From Hermatobates lingyangjiaoensis (taxonomy: Eukaryota > Arthropoda > Insecta > Hemiptera > Hermatobatidae), in contig JAPFBL010000236.1 of the NCBI GenBank assembly GCA_026182355.1, positions 372,001 to 436,000 of the forward strand: a stretch of 64,000 nucleotides of DNA, written 5' to 3'. The translations under genes and the position numbers were made by a program. Of the stretch, positions 55,807-64,000 are shown piece by piece. The first letter of the stretch is position 1. Each line of letters opens with the position of its first letter. The notes below the pieces were generated by a model that searched no databases, was not told where the DNA came from, and worked only from the letters and a program-made list of their open reading frames with translations.

Positions 55807-55858
55807 CTGTTGTGGTTTGATCATTGATATACAATTATATGAATGATCAAACCACAAT
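55807..55858. mobile_element. Two family A tails joined tail to tail
   Basis: TTGTGGTTTGATCATTGATAT, then about 10 bp, then ATGAATGATCAAACCACAA. Outer ends face each other, the reverse of the usual palindromes and the same as the junction at 34,856-34,915, so these are probably remains of two adjacent elements. Confidence 0.7.
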
Positions 55859-57770
55859 TGCAAGCTCAAAATGTGTTTCATGGGTAAACGACATGTGTTT
55901 GCAGTTTTTAATAAATAGTTTCTCAAACATACAGTTTGAGCCAACGAATAGTTTACATGAAGTTACAGGAGAGATAATTTAGATTGAATTAATTTTAGAA
56001 TAAGACTTAATTAAAAACACAAAATGTAATCAGTATCCAGTTTCCTCTGTTTTTGGATTGTTCTAATTTTTATTTAAATAAAAGAAGTATGATTACTTGA
56101 TTAGCCATTTATTATACTATGAACAAAGTTTTCGAGCTTATGATGGATCATTGTTTTTTCAGGGCTATAAATAATAACTTCGAACAACTTTTTAAATTGC
56201 TGTTTAACCTCACAACAATCGGTTTAAAAGAGTATAATGTAATTCTTTGAAAAGTTTTTTAAAGGTTGTTATTCATATTCACAAAGCTGGGAAGCTTTGT
56301 TCATATTTTGATTTTAAATTCAAAGCAGTAAATTCAGGTGAGCCTGTAGGTATAAGGCTAGCAGGCTCGGTTTGGACTGTTGTGTTTAATGGATGCTTGT
56401 GTTGTCAGAATAATACATGACAACCTTGAGGGAGTGCTAATGAAGGGTCATGGTGAAATCTCTATTGAAATAAAACATAATTAAGAAGCAGTGATGCAAG
56501 TAGATGACCAAGTGACGCCAGTTGAACAGCTGTCGTCTTGGTGGCAGAACACATCGCTTGAGAGAGCTGGATTGACATTACAGTGGACATCTTGATAAAA
56601 TGAACAGGCAGGCAGACGACGGAGCAGACAAGTATCCCTGTATAAGGGAGAAACACGGCGGCCAAGAGGTTAGACCCAAACAAGGCAGTATGCACTGCTC
56701 TTTTACTATCTCCTTGGCCTAAATCAAACTGCACTTGGCACATAGCCTTCGACCGTCTTCTCCGAACGCATTAAGACCGCGTTAAGCATTTTAAAGTAGC
56801 CATTTGAAAACCTCCTTACAAAGACATATCAATTTACCTTTTCTGAATTAATCTAAAGCTATGTCGAAAAAAAATTGTACTGTTTCTATTAAATAGATCT
56901 TTAAACAGTGTAAGGTGAACCATTTGTTACCTTTCATGTCTTTTCTATTTGTTCAATCTGATTTAGAAAAGCAACATCTGGAATAAGAAAGTTTGATTAC
57001 TATGAGGAGTGCATTACCAGCCTGAGGGAAGGTCTGATCAACTGGTACAAGTGTTCGATTCCTTAATCAATGTACAAACAACAGTTGAAACTTTGCACTG
57101 AATAATTACAATAAAATAACTATTAGTATATACATATTACAAAATACAATTCATTAGTTTAGGATGTTATAAAGTCCACTATTTTTAGAAATGGGGTATA
57201 GATGACATATCTCGAAAAGTTAATAATCTTCGGCAAAGTACTGCTATATCCTTAATACAGCATTCAAGATAAATTCATTCTACTGTTATATTTTTGCTAT
57301 AATATACAACAAAATTTCACAATAAATACTGCATTACAACCACAAATATATGACTATCACTCTGTAACATCCTATGAAACTAATCACTTCTTTTGAAGGC
57401 AATGAGTTGCTATATTATAGAAAATAGTAAGAGTTTGTTTTATTTTTTTGTTTTTGAATTACTAATTATAATTATATATATAAATTAAAACAAAGATAGA
57501 CATTGCATTACTCACTTCTATGTGTCAATCATTGCAGGAGACAAAGTTCCAGTTGGCAAAACAGGGTAGTGACCGAAGTCCAACAGCAGCATACGACCAC
57601 TACACACATATAAATATATAGTATTAATATAAATATATACATATAATATTTTTCTGTAATTTATAGCAATATTTCACTATAAATATTCCATTACAATCAC
57701 AAATATATAACTGTCATTCGGTAAAATCCATATGATATATATATAAACATAAGTTATACTCTTAAAAACT
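55859..57770. other. Non-coding
   Basis: A GC-richer region (56,330-56,780) contains a 93-codon reverse ORF (56,462-56,743) with hydrophobic segments, but there is no recognised family and no supporting splice or promoter context. The rest is AT-rich. Confidence 0.4.
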
Positions 57771-57771
57771 A

Positions 57772-57948
57772 TTCAACGAGCTAATATAATGAAAATAACA
57801 GAGAGAAAGTACGAAAACTAACTAAAATATTTCGAAATTCATCCTAAACAACATGTTCCTTTCGAATGAAGTTTGGAAAGCAAGTTTCTGTAGCGAAATA
57901 TGGTAATGAGTTTTTGTTTTTTATTCTGTTGTTCTCTCTCTCTGATTT

Positions 57949-57950
<2 letters not shown>
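57772..57950. mobile_element. Decayed family C/D inverted pair
   Basis: Left ACTAACTAAAATATTTCGAAATTCATC, right TCTGTAGCGAAATATGGTAATGAGTTTTTG. Ribozyme-like cores are barely preserved. Followed by a long (TA)n. Confidence 0.5.
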
Positions 57951-57953
<3 letters not shown>

Positions 57954-58004
<51 letters not shown>

Positions 58005-58013
58005 ATATATATA
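57954..58013. repeat. (TA)n tract
   Basis: About 25 TA units with a short ATAATATAATAT break. Left boundary of a run of five palindromes. Confidence 0.95.
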
Positions 58014-58014
58014 T

Positions 58015-58337
58015 AGTTCCATGTAGAAAAAGAAACAAAGCGAAATTAAAAGCACACACTGACAGTCTCTAATTTTTGGTTTGAACCGTCTTCAGGACAG
58101 ATAAGAGAGGAAACCAAGAGCACTGGTTCAGAGACGGTTGGAGACCCAACCGTCATGGAGACATGGGTATCAACCGTCTCTGAACCAGTGCACTTGGTTT
58201 CCCTCTCTTATCTCTCCTGAAGACCGTTCAAACCAAACATTAGAGAATGTACGTGTGTGCTTTCAATTTCTCTATGTCTCTTCTTCTATATTGAACTATA
58301 TTTGTCAGTTTCGGATCGTATTTCCAACGAACATATC
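58015..58337. mobile_element. Family B palindrome
   Basis: Arms of about 120 bp meet at 58,142-58,170 around an irregular centre (CAACCGTCATGGAGACATGG). The right arm has CTCTC-CTGAAGA-C-CGTTCAAACC-AAACATTAGAGAATG. It ends TTTCCAACGAACATAT and abuts the next family A element with no clear TA tract. Confidence 0.85.
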
Positions 58338-58660
58338 AATGATCAAACCACAATATGAAATGGGAAAACAAGACTAATCTTTCAACTGCAACAAGCGGTC
58401 TTCATCAGAGTCTAAAACCCAACTGAAACACTAGATGCAGAAAACATCTGGTGAGGGGCTGCGAAGACTGGGAGGGAAGAGTTCTCAACCCCTCACCAGA
58501 TGTTTTCTGCATCTAGTGTTTCAGTTGGGTTTTTGACTCTTAACGAAAACCGCTTGTTACAGTTGAAAGATCTTAGTTTTGTTTTCCCATTTCATATTGT
58601 GGTTTGATCATGAATTGCTATTTCGTGTTTACGAGAAGCCTTTTTATTTATATATATATA
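58338..58660. mobile_element. Family A palindrome with longer arms
   Basis: The arms extend about 60 bp further inward than the usual copies, into ACACTAGATGCAGAAAACAT, the same 3' UTR found in the 34,902 palindrome. The centre lies near 58,470. In the right arm CTGACGA reads CTTAACGA, a core break. Confidence 0.88.
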
Positions 58661-58670
58661 TATATATAAC

Positions 58671-58867
58671 AATATTTCACAATAACACGTGAAACAACAA
58701 TTGTTGTTCAAACCGCAATAAGAAATGGAGAAAAACGAAAACGACTAAGATCATTCAACCGTAACAAGCAGTCTTCGTCAGCTGAGGTTTTGACTCTGAC
58801 GAAGACCGCTTGTTATGATTGAAAGATCTTAGTCTCTTTTACCATTTCTTATTGTGGTATGAACATT

Positions 58868-58870
<3 letters not shown>
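58671..58870. mobile_element. Family A palindrome
   Basis: Left arm from AATATTTCACAATAACACGTG; right arm ends TTATTGTGGTATGAACAT. The centre is near 58,780 (GTCAGCTGAGGTTTTGACT). Core CTGACGA-A-GACCG is intact; the return stem reads ATGATT. Between (TA)n tracts. Confidence 0.82.
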
Positions 58871-58899
<29 letters not shown>

Positions 58900-58902
58900 C
58901 AT

Positions 58903-59130
58903 GAAAATACTAAAATGTCCAAACCGGAGAGATAAATAAATGAAAAAGACAACAGACACAAGAAATGAGAAAACTTACTGGATCAATATTTCGAACTGAA
59001 GTTCGTCGTCAGGAAGAGAGTAGAAGGGAAAAAGAAGAGGTACATGTGTTCAGGTGGACCTTCAGTTAGAAATATTGATCCAGTAAGTTTTCTCGTTTCT
59101 TGTATGTGGTGTCTTTTTCATTTATATATA
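58903..59130. mobile_element. Family D palindrome
   Basis: Left ACTTACTGGATCAATATTTCGAACTGAAGTTCGTCGTCAGG; right AGAAATATTGATCCAGTAAGTTTTCTCG. The left arm alone contains the complete core (minus strand: CTGACGA-C-GAAC-TTCA-GTTC-GAA-ATAT-T). The right arm was truncated inside it. Confidence 0.8.
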
Positions 59131-59138
59131 TATTGTAA

Positions 59139-59475
59139 ACAGGAAAACGATCCAAAAGAAAAACAAACGTTTCACGGTAAATCACAAACACAGAACAAAG
59201 GAACAAACACACTTACTGTCTCTAAAATTTGGTTGAACCGTCAACAGGTAACTTGAGATAGGGACACCAAGCGCACTTGTGAAGCGACGGTTGGAGACCA
59301 ACAGTGTTGTCACCAACACTGTTGGTCTCCAACCGTCGCTTCACAAGTGCGCTTGGTGTCCCTATCTCAAGTTACCTGTTGACGGTTCAACCAAATTTTA
59401 GAGACAGTAAGTGTGTTTGTTCCTTTATTCTGTGTATGTTATTTACCGTGAAACGTGTACATATATACATGCAGA
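59139..59475. mobile_element. Family B palindrome
   Basis: Arms of about 160 bp, nearly perfect, meet at CAACAGTGTTG...CAACACTGTTG (59,299-59,323). The cores have drifted to CTGTTGA and AAATTTTAGAG in both arms, a shared change that shows the arms have a common source. The ORF at 59,304-59,492 is a reading of the right arm. Confidence 0.88.
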
Positions 59476-59494
59476 AAAAAAAATATATATAAAT

Positions 59495-59785
59495 ATTATT
59501 GAATTTTTAGTTTCAACTCTCATCAGAAGAAGGCAGTGTACTGCGGTTTAACTGGGTGCTCAGTTAACATTATATATACGAGTTTTATGCATACGATGTA
59601 TTACTTCTTATTTTATGACTCCTTTTTTAATGCTTACTTTTTTCATTCTTAGCTCTACTTTTTTATTCTCCCCATTTTAAATGGACGTGTGGGAAGCTGT
59701 ACCGTAGGTTCCCAACAGTCTCTCCATCGCTGCGGTTGGTCTCAACCTATTTTTCTGATGACTGTTAAAATCGATATATTTATAT
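59495..59785. mobile_element. PLE-like inverted pair, loose
   Basis: Left (minus strand) CTGATGAGAGTTGAAACTAAAAATTC at 59,503-59,528. Right TCTGATGACTGTTAAAATCGATATATT at 59,754-59,780. Arms differ strongly and the spacer is unrelated. Confidence 0.4.
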
Positions 59786-60881
59786 ATATATATGCAAACT
59801 ATTTGTTTGATAGCGTCAAGTAAAATCAATAAAAAGAAAAACATAATAAAATTGAACAGATAAATCTTAGAGCTAGTTAAATTGAGCAAAGTATAAAAAG
59901 AAATCAAGGAAAATAAAATTATATTAAGATAGAAGGAAAAGAACGTAGATAAAAATAAAGTAACTGCATCACAAACAGGATATAAAGGAATGGTGGTGTT
60001 GAAATAAACATTAGACTCTATGGTTGTAACTGAAACGGGCATCAAGGCTGCATTGAAAGGTTCCTAACTACAGATGAAACTACGATGATGGAGTAGCAAA
60101 AAAAAGCATAACTTTCCTTAAGGAATGAAATATTCTAAGCATTCCAGACACATAGTATAGTTATTATATACTGTAGGAAAACATATAATATGAATTATTG
60201 AATTACTAAGTGAGATTCTTAAAGCAGATCGGCAGTTAGTTCTGGCTTCGTCCCACAGGAGATTAAAGTGACCTCGGCACCAGGATTGATTCTGTGGGTA
60301 GAAATCTCTTTGGTTACCATGCTCTTTGTGGGCGGCCCTCGTACAAAGTTAAATGAAAGAAGGTTAAAATAAAAGCACGTCCTGTCTGCCTTTAAGAACA
60401 TGCATGTCTCCTATAATTAGCTTCTTATAATACAAAAGTATTCAATCAAGTTCTCTCAATAAATGATTTATTTTACTTGTAATCAAGTCCGCAACTTATC
60501 TATATTATTCAAAATAAATTATCCTATACTTATATGAATTATGTATTCATATGCATAATTGCTTTCACACAAAATTAATTATTTAAATAAGTGACTGAAA
60601 TTAAACAAATCGATTTTACAAACAACTCGTTACATTCAACTTTACTGTAAGTTTAATTTAATAATCAATTATTGACATATACTGAAATAATGAATAATCA
60701 ATATAATTAATTCATTTTATTAATTTTAATAAAAGTTTAATTGGGTTATTTTTGTTTAAAACGATTTACGAACGCTTGGAAGGTGTTTCTATTGAATGAC
60801 TATTCAGTACTGAAGAAACAGGTAACATTATCAATGATTTAAATCCTGTGATTTAGCAAATGAAACTGATAATCTTAAAAG
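59786..60881. other. Non-coding
   Basis: AT-rich. ORFs at 59,677-60,045 and 60,219-60,401 (minus) have no recognised domain. Confidence 0.45.
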
Positions 60882-61676
60882 CAGTGGCGATTTCTCAGGG
60901 AATGCAACGCATGCATAGAATTCATCTTTAAAGAAACCAAAATGTTCGAGACTCGAAATATTTAAAGGAACCCCTTTTTTTTTATTCCACTACACGCTAA
61001 GGAACCATTTTCTATGATTGCGCTAAGCTTCCCAATGCAGGGGTTTACTCTTATCATTTCTGGTTAATGAAAATGTTCTTAATTGCCAAGAGAAACAAGA
61101 ACGAAGTTTGCATACACTGCAACTCAGGCTTGCTGAGCTCCTCAAATACATACTGGAAAGTGATTTGCACACAGGTCTTCCGGAAATTTATAAACTCATG
61201 AATTTGGTTTGAACTATTCCCATACCAACAGCAAGTGTTGAGAGATCGTTTTCTGCCCTCAAAAGAATTAAAAGTTATTTACGAAGCTCCCAAAGTGAAG
61301 AGCGATTGTCTAATTTATCCCTAATTTCAATTGAAAGACATTTACTTAAAGATTTCATGGCTGATAGAGAGAAGTTTTATGGTTTTGTTATCGAAGAATT
61401 TTGCAAGAAGTTTTTATTCAAATGATGTATTGTGTATCTCTTTCTTTAATAAAAACATTTTTTGCCTATTTTTATTGTATTGGTTAATAAAAGTTAATGT
61501 TAAAAGTATTTCCAAATAAAACCTGATTCAAATCCCCATAAAATGTTTTTAATACATCATTATCCTTTTGTGCAACATGAAAAGACTGAACATGAGAATT
61601 AGAAGGGTATTTCTCTGTATTTCTTTTATTCTTTGAAAATTGCATGCCTAAGGAAAAAGGTCAGGAGTCGCCACTG
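60882..61676 (+). mobile_element. Internally deleted hAT transposon
   Basis: Short TIRs CAGTGGCGA and TCGCCACTG at the two ends. Flanking 8-mers CTTAAAAG (60,874-60,881) and CTTAAAGT (61,677-61,684) agree at the first six positions, consistent with an 8-bp duplication. Length 795 bp; only the last part of the transposase remains. Confidence 0.8.
61063..61425 (+). pseudogene. hAT transposase C-terminal (dimerisation) region
   Basis: The frame running to TGA at 61,423-61,425 reads ELLKYILESDLHTGLPEIYK, a TGA stop near 61,210, then TIPIPTASVERSFSALKRIK, YLRSS.SEERL and LISIERHL. The ERSFS.LKRIKsyLR...eRL pattern is the conserved hATC dimerisation region, of the kind found in ZMYM-like hAT proteins. 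The in-frame stop and the absence of the BED and catalytic parts make it non-functional. Its position inside CAGTGGCGA TIRs supports the assignment. Confidence 0.85.
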
Positions 61677-63229
61677 CTTAAAGTGTATAAATAAACATCA
61701 ATAATAAGTTAAATTTGTAACCAGCATTTAAAGATATTATGAAATAAACTAAATAATAAAAATATAGTACACAATCAATGTTATTGAACTTTTTGAGGCC
61801 TATCGGGTCAAAAACTCAATTCTATATTCCAACGTTTCAAAAATTTATATTATCATTTTCAAGGCTACAAGAGAAGAATATAATCTATTATTAATAAGCA
61901 AAAACTAAGATTAAAATAACAAAAAGAGTGAAGGATGTCAAAATTTATAATCCCCCCCCCCCCCCGCCAAATTGGGCTTAATATTTGAGGGGGTGGGGGA
62001 AAGAATGACTACCGATGAAACAAAAACTCGTTAAACGGCTAACGTTATCACCAGGTAGGGGATAGTTTTCATTAGATATTTCATCAGGATATTTCCTGAC
62101 TTCGATCGTTAGATGTATATCATTAATATATATGAAATCATACGTACAAAACAATGTATAAAAATGCTCGATGTTTTTATAAAAAATATGTTTTTATTGA
62201 AGTTACTTATTGTACAACATAATTTCTGAACCAGTCGATTATCTGACAGTTATTAAAATGTATGAATGTGTGAATAAAATATTTAAATAATTAAAAGATT
62301 CTTTGCATATACGTCATTTTTTCTTGGATAGATTACAAAAACGCTGAGACCTTGGACAAATATAAGAGCAAGACGAATGCAGTTGTTAATTCCATATTAA
62401 TATAAATTAGTCTGAATTGAAGTTGCAATGTGGAGCAAGGGTACAAATGGCGTGTTTGCCGGACATGAGTGGGAAAATATTCGCAGAAGGTGGTTATTTT
62501 AGTAAATAAAGACGGGGTCTTGTTTCCTTATTGGCGGGCGAGGCGTGGGTGTAGGCTAAAGTAGCTATTACTCCATCTAGATAATAGCGTCGGCTTCATC
62601 GCTCCAGACAGATCGTTCTTTTTTTTTTCTTCTCATTTTACTAAAGTGCAATATAATATATATATATATGAATTATGTAAGATGAACTAACACCTTGAAA
62701 GAAACTTTTTCAGATTTGACCAAAGTGATTAAACGACTCAGTTCTATTACAGGTATTACCAACAATTATAAAGGCACATAAACAAAATTCATTTTTATTT
62801 TCAGGTGCGGTCTTACATGCAGTAGGCTTGTATTAATACTGAAAATTGGCAGTTCGTATATTAACCATGACAATAAACATTTCATGTGGGAGATGAAGAA
62901 TCTTGTAGGGTCAGTTATTACAGAGTGATTGCAGATGTCTGGATTAATACGAATTCATACAAATACAAAAAAAAGAAGAATATGAAAAATAAGATCATAG
63001 TGCATGGGAATGAATAGGTTCATGCACTGGTTAACGGAAGCTCCTTTAAAATTCATACCAAGAGTTAGCTTAGTGGAAACCAAACTAACGTTAAAAAAAA
63101 GCAACCCACCGAATAATACTGAATTAGTAGACGCAATTTCGGGAAGTGCAGGTTGTTTAAAAAGAATTCACTTTCCAGTTAGGATGGTTATATGCTTAAC
63201 TGAAATTATAGTTCTCCATATTCAAATTT
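61677..63229. other. Non-coding
   Basis: Holds a poly-C run (about 61,952-61,965) and a small eroded family E motif (61,831-61,868 on minus: TTTTTGAAACGTTGG). The 84-codon ORF at 63,004-63,258 leads into a family E end but shows no recognised domain. Confidence 0.4.
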
Positions 63230-63300
63230 GTTACTTCTATGAAAAATGTTTTACATAAAAACCGAAACATTGGCATTTAGAGTTTAATATGAACTTGTAA
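63230..63300 (+). mobile_element. Family E end
   Basis: CTTCTATGAAAAATGTTTTACATAAAAACCGAAACATTGGC, then GAGTTTAATATGAAC. Same order as 51,313 and 53,943. Stem II is mismatched. Confidence 0.6.
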
Positions 63301-63431
63301 CACTGACCAAAACCCGCCTAATATTTACTTATGTTCTATCAGATGGTCAATACATTATATATATTGTACATAAATAATATATATAAACATATATACATTA
63401 AACAGTTGCACTGTTATATATATATATATAA

Positions 63432-63598
63432 CAGTTGCACGTTAAAAATGTAGCAACACATAAACAGAACGAGAAAGTTGCCTTCAATATTTTAAACTGC
63501 GCCTCGAAATATTGAAAGTAAGTGTCTCGTTCATTTTATCTGTTGCTACTTTTTTAGCAGTACTATTTTGTCCAGTTATGACCTATTCTTTATTTAAG
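63432..63598. mobile_element. Family D short palindrome
   Basis: Arms GTAGCAACACATAAACAGAACGAG ... CTTTC/CAATATTTT and the inverse meet at about 63,505 in CTGCGCCTCGAAATATTG. Only GAA-ATAT-T of the core survives. Bounded by (TA)n on both sides. Confidence 0.7.
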
Positions 63599-63600
63599 GT

Positions 63601-63626
63601 TATATATATATATATATATATATATA
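63601..63626. repeat. (TA)n tract
   Basis: About 13 TA units between two family D elements. Confidence 0.95.
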
Positions 63627-63629
63627 AGT

Positions 63630-63840
63630 TACACTTAAAATAAACAGTGACACATAGAAAGAAACAGAACAAAGGACTCGTTTTTCAATATTCCAACCGT
63701 TATGGCAGTCGTCCTTAAGAAAGAAACTGAATTGACGGAGGGACGACAGTCGACTGAAGAACATCTCTGGTTAGAGAGTGAAAGCAGTGCTGCCGCGAAG
63801 GAGAAAAAACTAATGTGTCAAGTGAAATTTGAAAGAAATT
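63630..63840 (-). mobile_element. Family D left arm
   Basis: Close to 53,010-53,185: ACACTTAAAATAAACAGTGACAC, CAATATTCCAACCGTTATGGC, AATTGACGGAGGGACGACAG, GCAGTGCTGCCGCGAAGGAG. The core has drifted (CTTAAGGACGACTGCCATAACGG on minus). No right arm before about 63,840. Confidence 0.75.
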
Positions 63841-64000
63841 TAAAGAAGAAAAAAGGGGAAGAAAACAGAAAATATAAAAACTATATACTAATATATAAGG
63901 TAGGTCATCATCAGGTTTTTAAATTAGGTACTTAAGAACTTATGTATTTTTAATGTTTTAACCGCAATCCTGAAAGTCGTTTGCTAACTTGATTTGGCAA
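63841..64000. other. Non-coding to window end
   Basis: A-rich, then AT-rich. Nothing recognised. Confidence 0.45.

Noticed and set aside
56462..56743. 93-codon hydrophobic reverse ORF as a membrane protein
   Set aside because: No recognised family, no signal or splice context, and one of many similar-length ORFs expected by chance.

Overview
This window is AT-rich animal (invertebrate-type) genomic DNA with no convincing host gene, no tRNA or rRNA gene and no CRISPR array. The support for a metazoan is indirect: mariner (DD34D), hAT, LINE, tRNA-derived SINE, Helentron-like and Penelope-like (PLE) remnants together, long (TA)n, (CA)n and (CT)n tracts, and no ORF above about 140 codons. I cannot name the species.

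The dominant theme is a set of about forty short elements, mostly inverted repeats and mostly bounded by (TA)n tracts. I group them as families A to G by sequence. Family A (about 20 copies or relics) always has the same outer end but joins its two arms at different inner points. The largest copy (34,902-36,260) reads inward far enough to show what the family is. Each arm encodes, in its outward direction, a 55-codon tail resembling the region after the GIY-YIG nuclease of Penelope-like retroelements, then a stop, a 3' UTR, a hammerhead-ribozyme-like motif and the (TA)n boundary. Both arms then run into the same mariner insertion. A separate PLE GIY-YIG nuclease remnant lies at 15,339-15,709. 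My inference is that the palindromes are pairs of 5'-truncated PLE copies joined head to head in TA tracts.

Families with unrelated sequence share one RNA layout: stem I, CUGANGA, one extra nucleotide, stem II, GAA, a 4-6 nt self-complementary stretch, one H, and the return strand of stem I. The stem I letters differ between families but stay complementary: GACU/AGUC, UCUC/GAGA, CUAC/GUAG, GUUCUUA/UAAGAGC, UGCC/GGCA. This fits the type I hammerheads with tiny stem III described for PLEs and retrozymes.

Layout. 1-3.3 kb: microsatellites, a 26-bp minisatellite and a SINE. 3.3-7.7 kb: a small TIR element, families F, B, A and D, and one copy of a dispersed repeat. 7.7-13.2 kb: largely featureless. 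13.2-21.9 kb: A and B elements, a PLE nuclease relic, a deleted mariner and a perfect 100-bp-arm palindrome. 22.6-23.6 kb: a Helentron-like non-autonomous element with internal tandem repeats. 25-34 kb: sparse relics, a SINE interrupted by a 719-bp insertion, and a Helitron-like coding scrap. 34.5-37.7 kb: the main palindrome cluster. 38.8-39.8 kb: a 1-kb fold-back. 42.4-44.3 kb: a mariner remnant with a nested insertion, and a LINE 3' end. 45-55.5 kb: tandem duplications, more A/C/D/E elements and a 37-bp minisatellite. 58.0-59.5 kb: five adjacent palindromes. 60.9-61.7 kb: a deleted hAT element. 63.2-63.8 kb: E and D relics.
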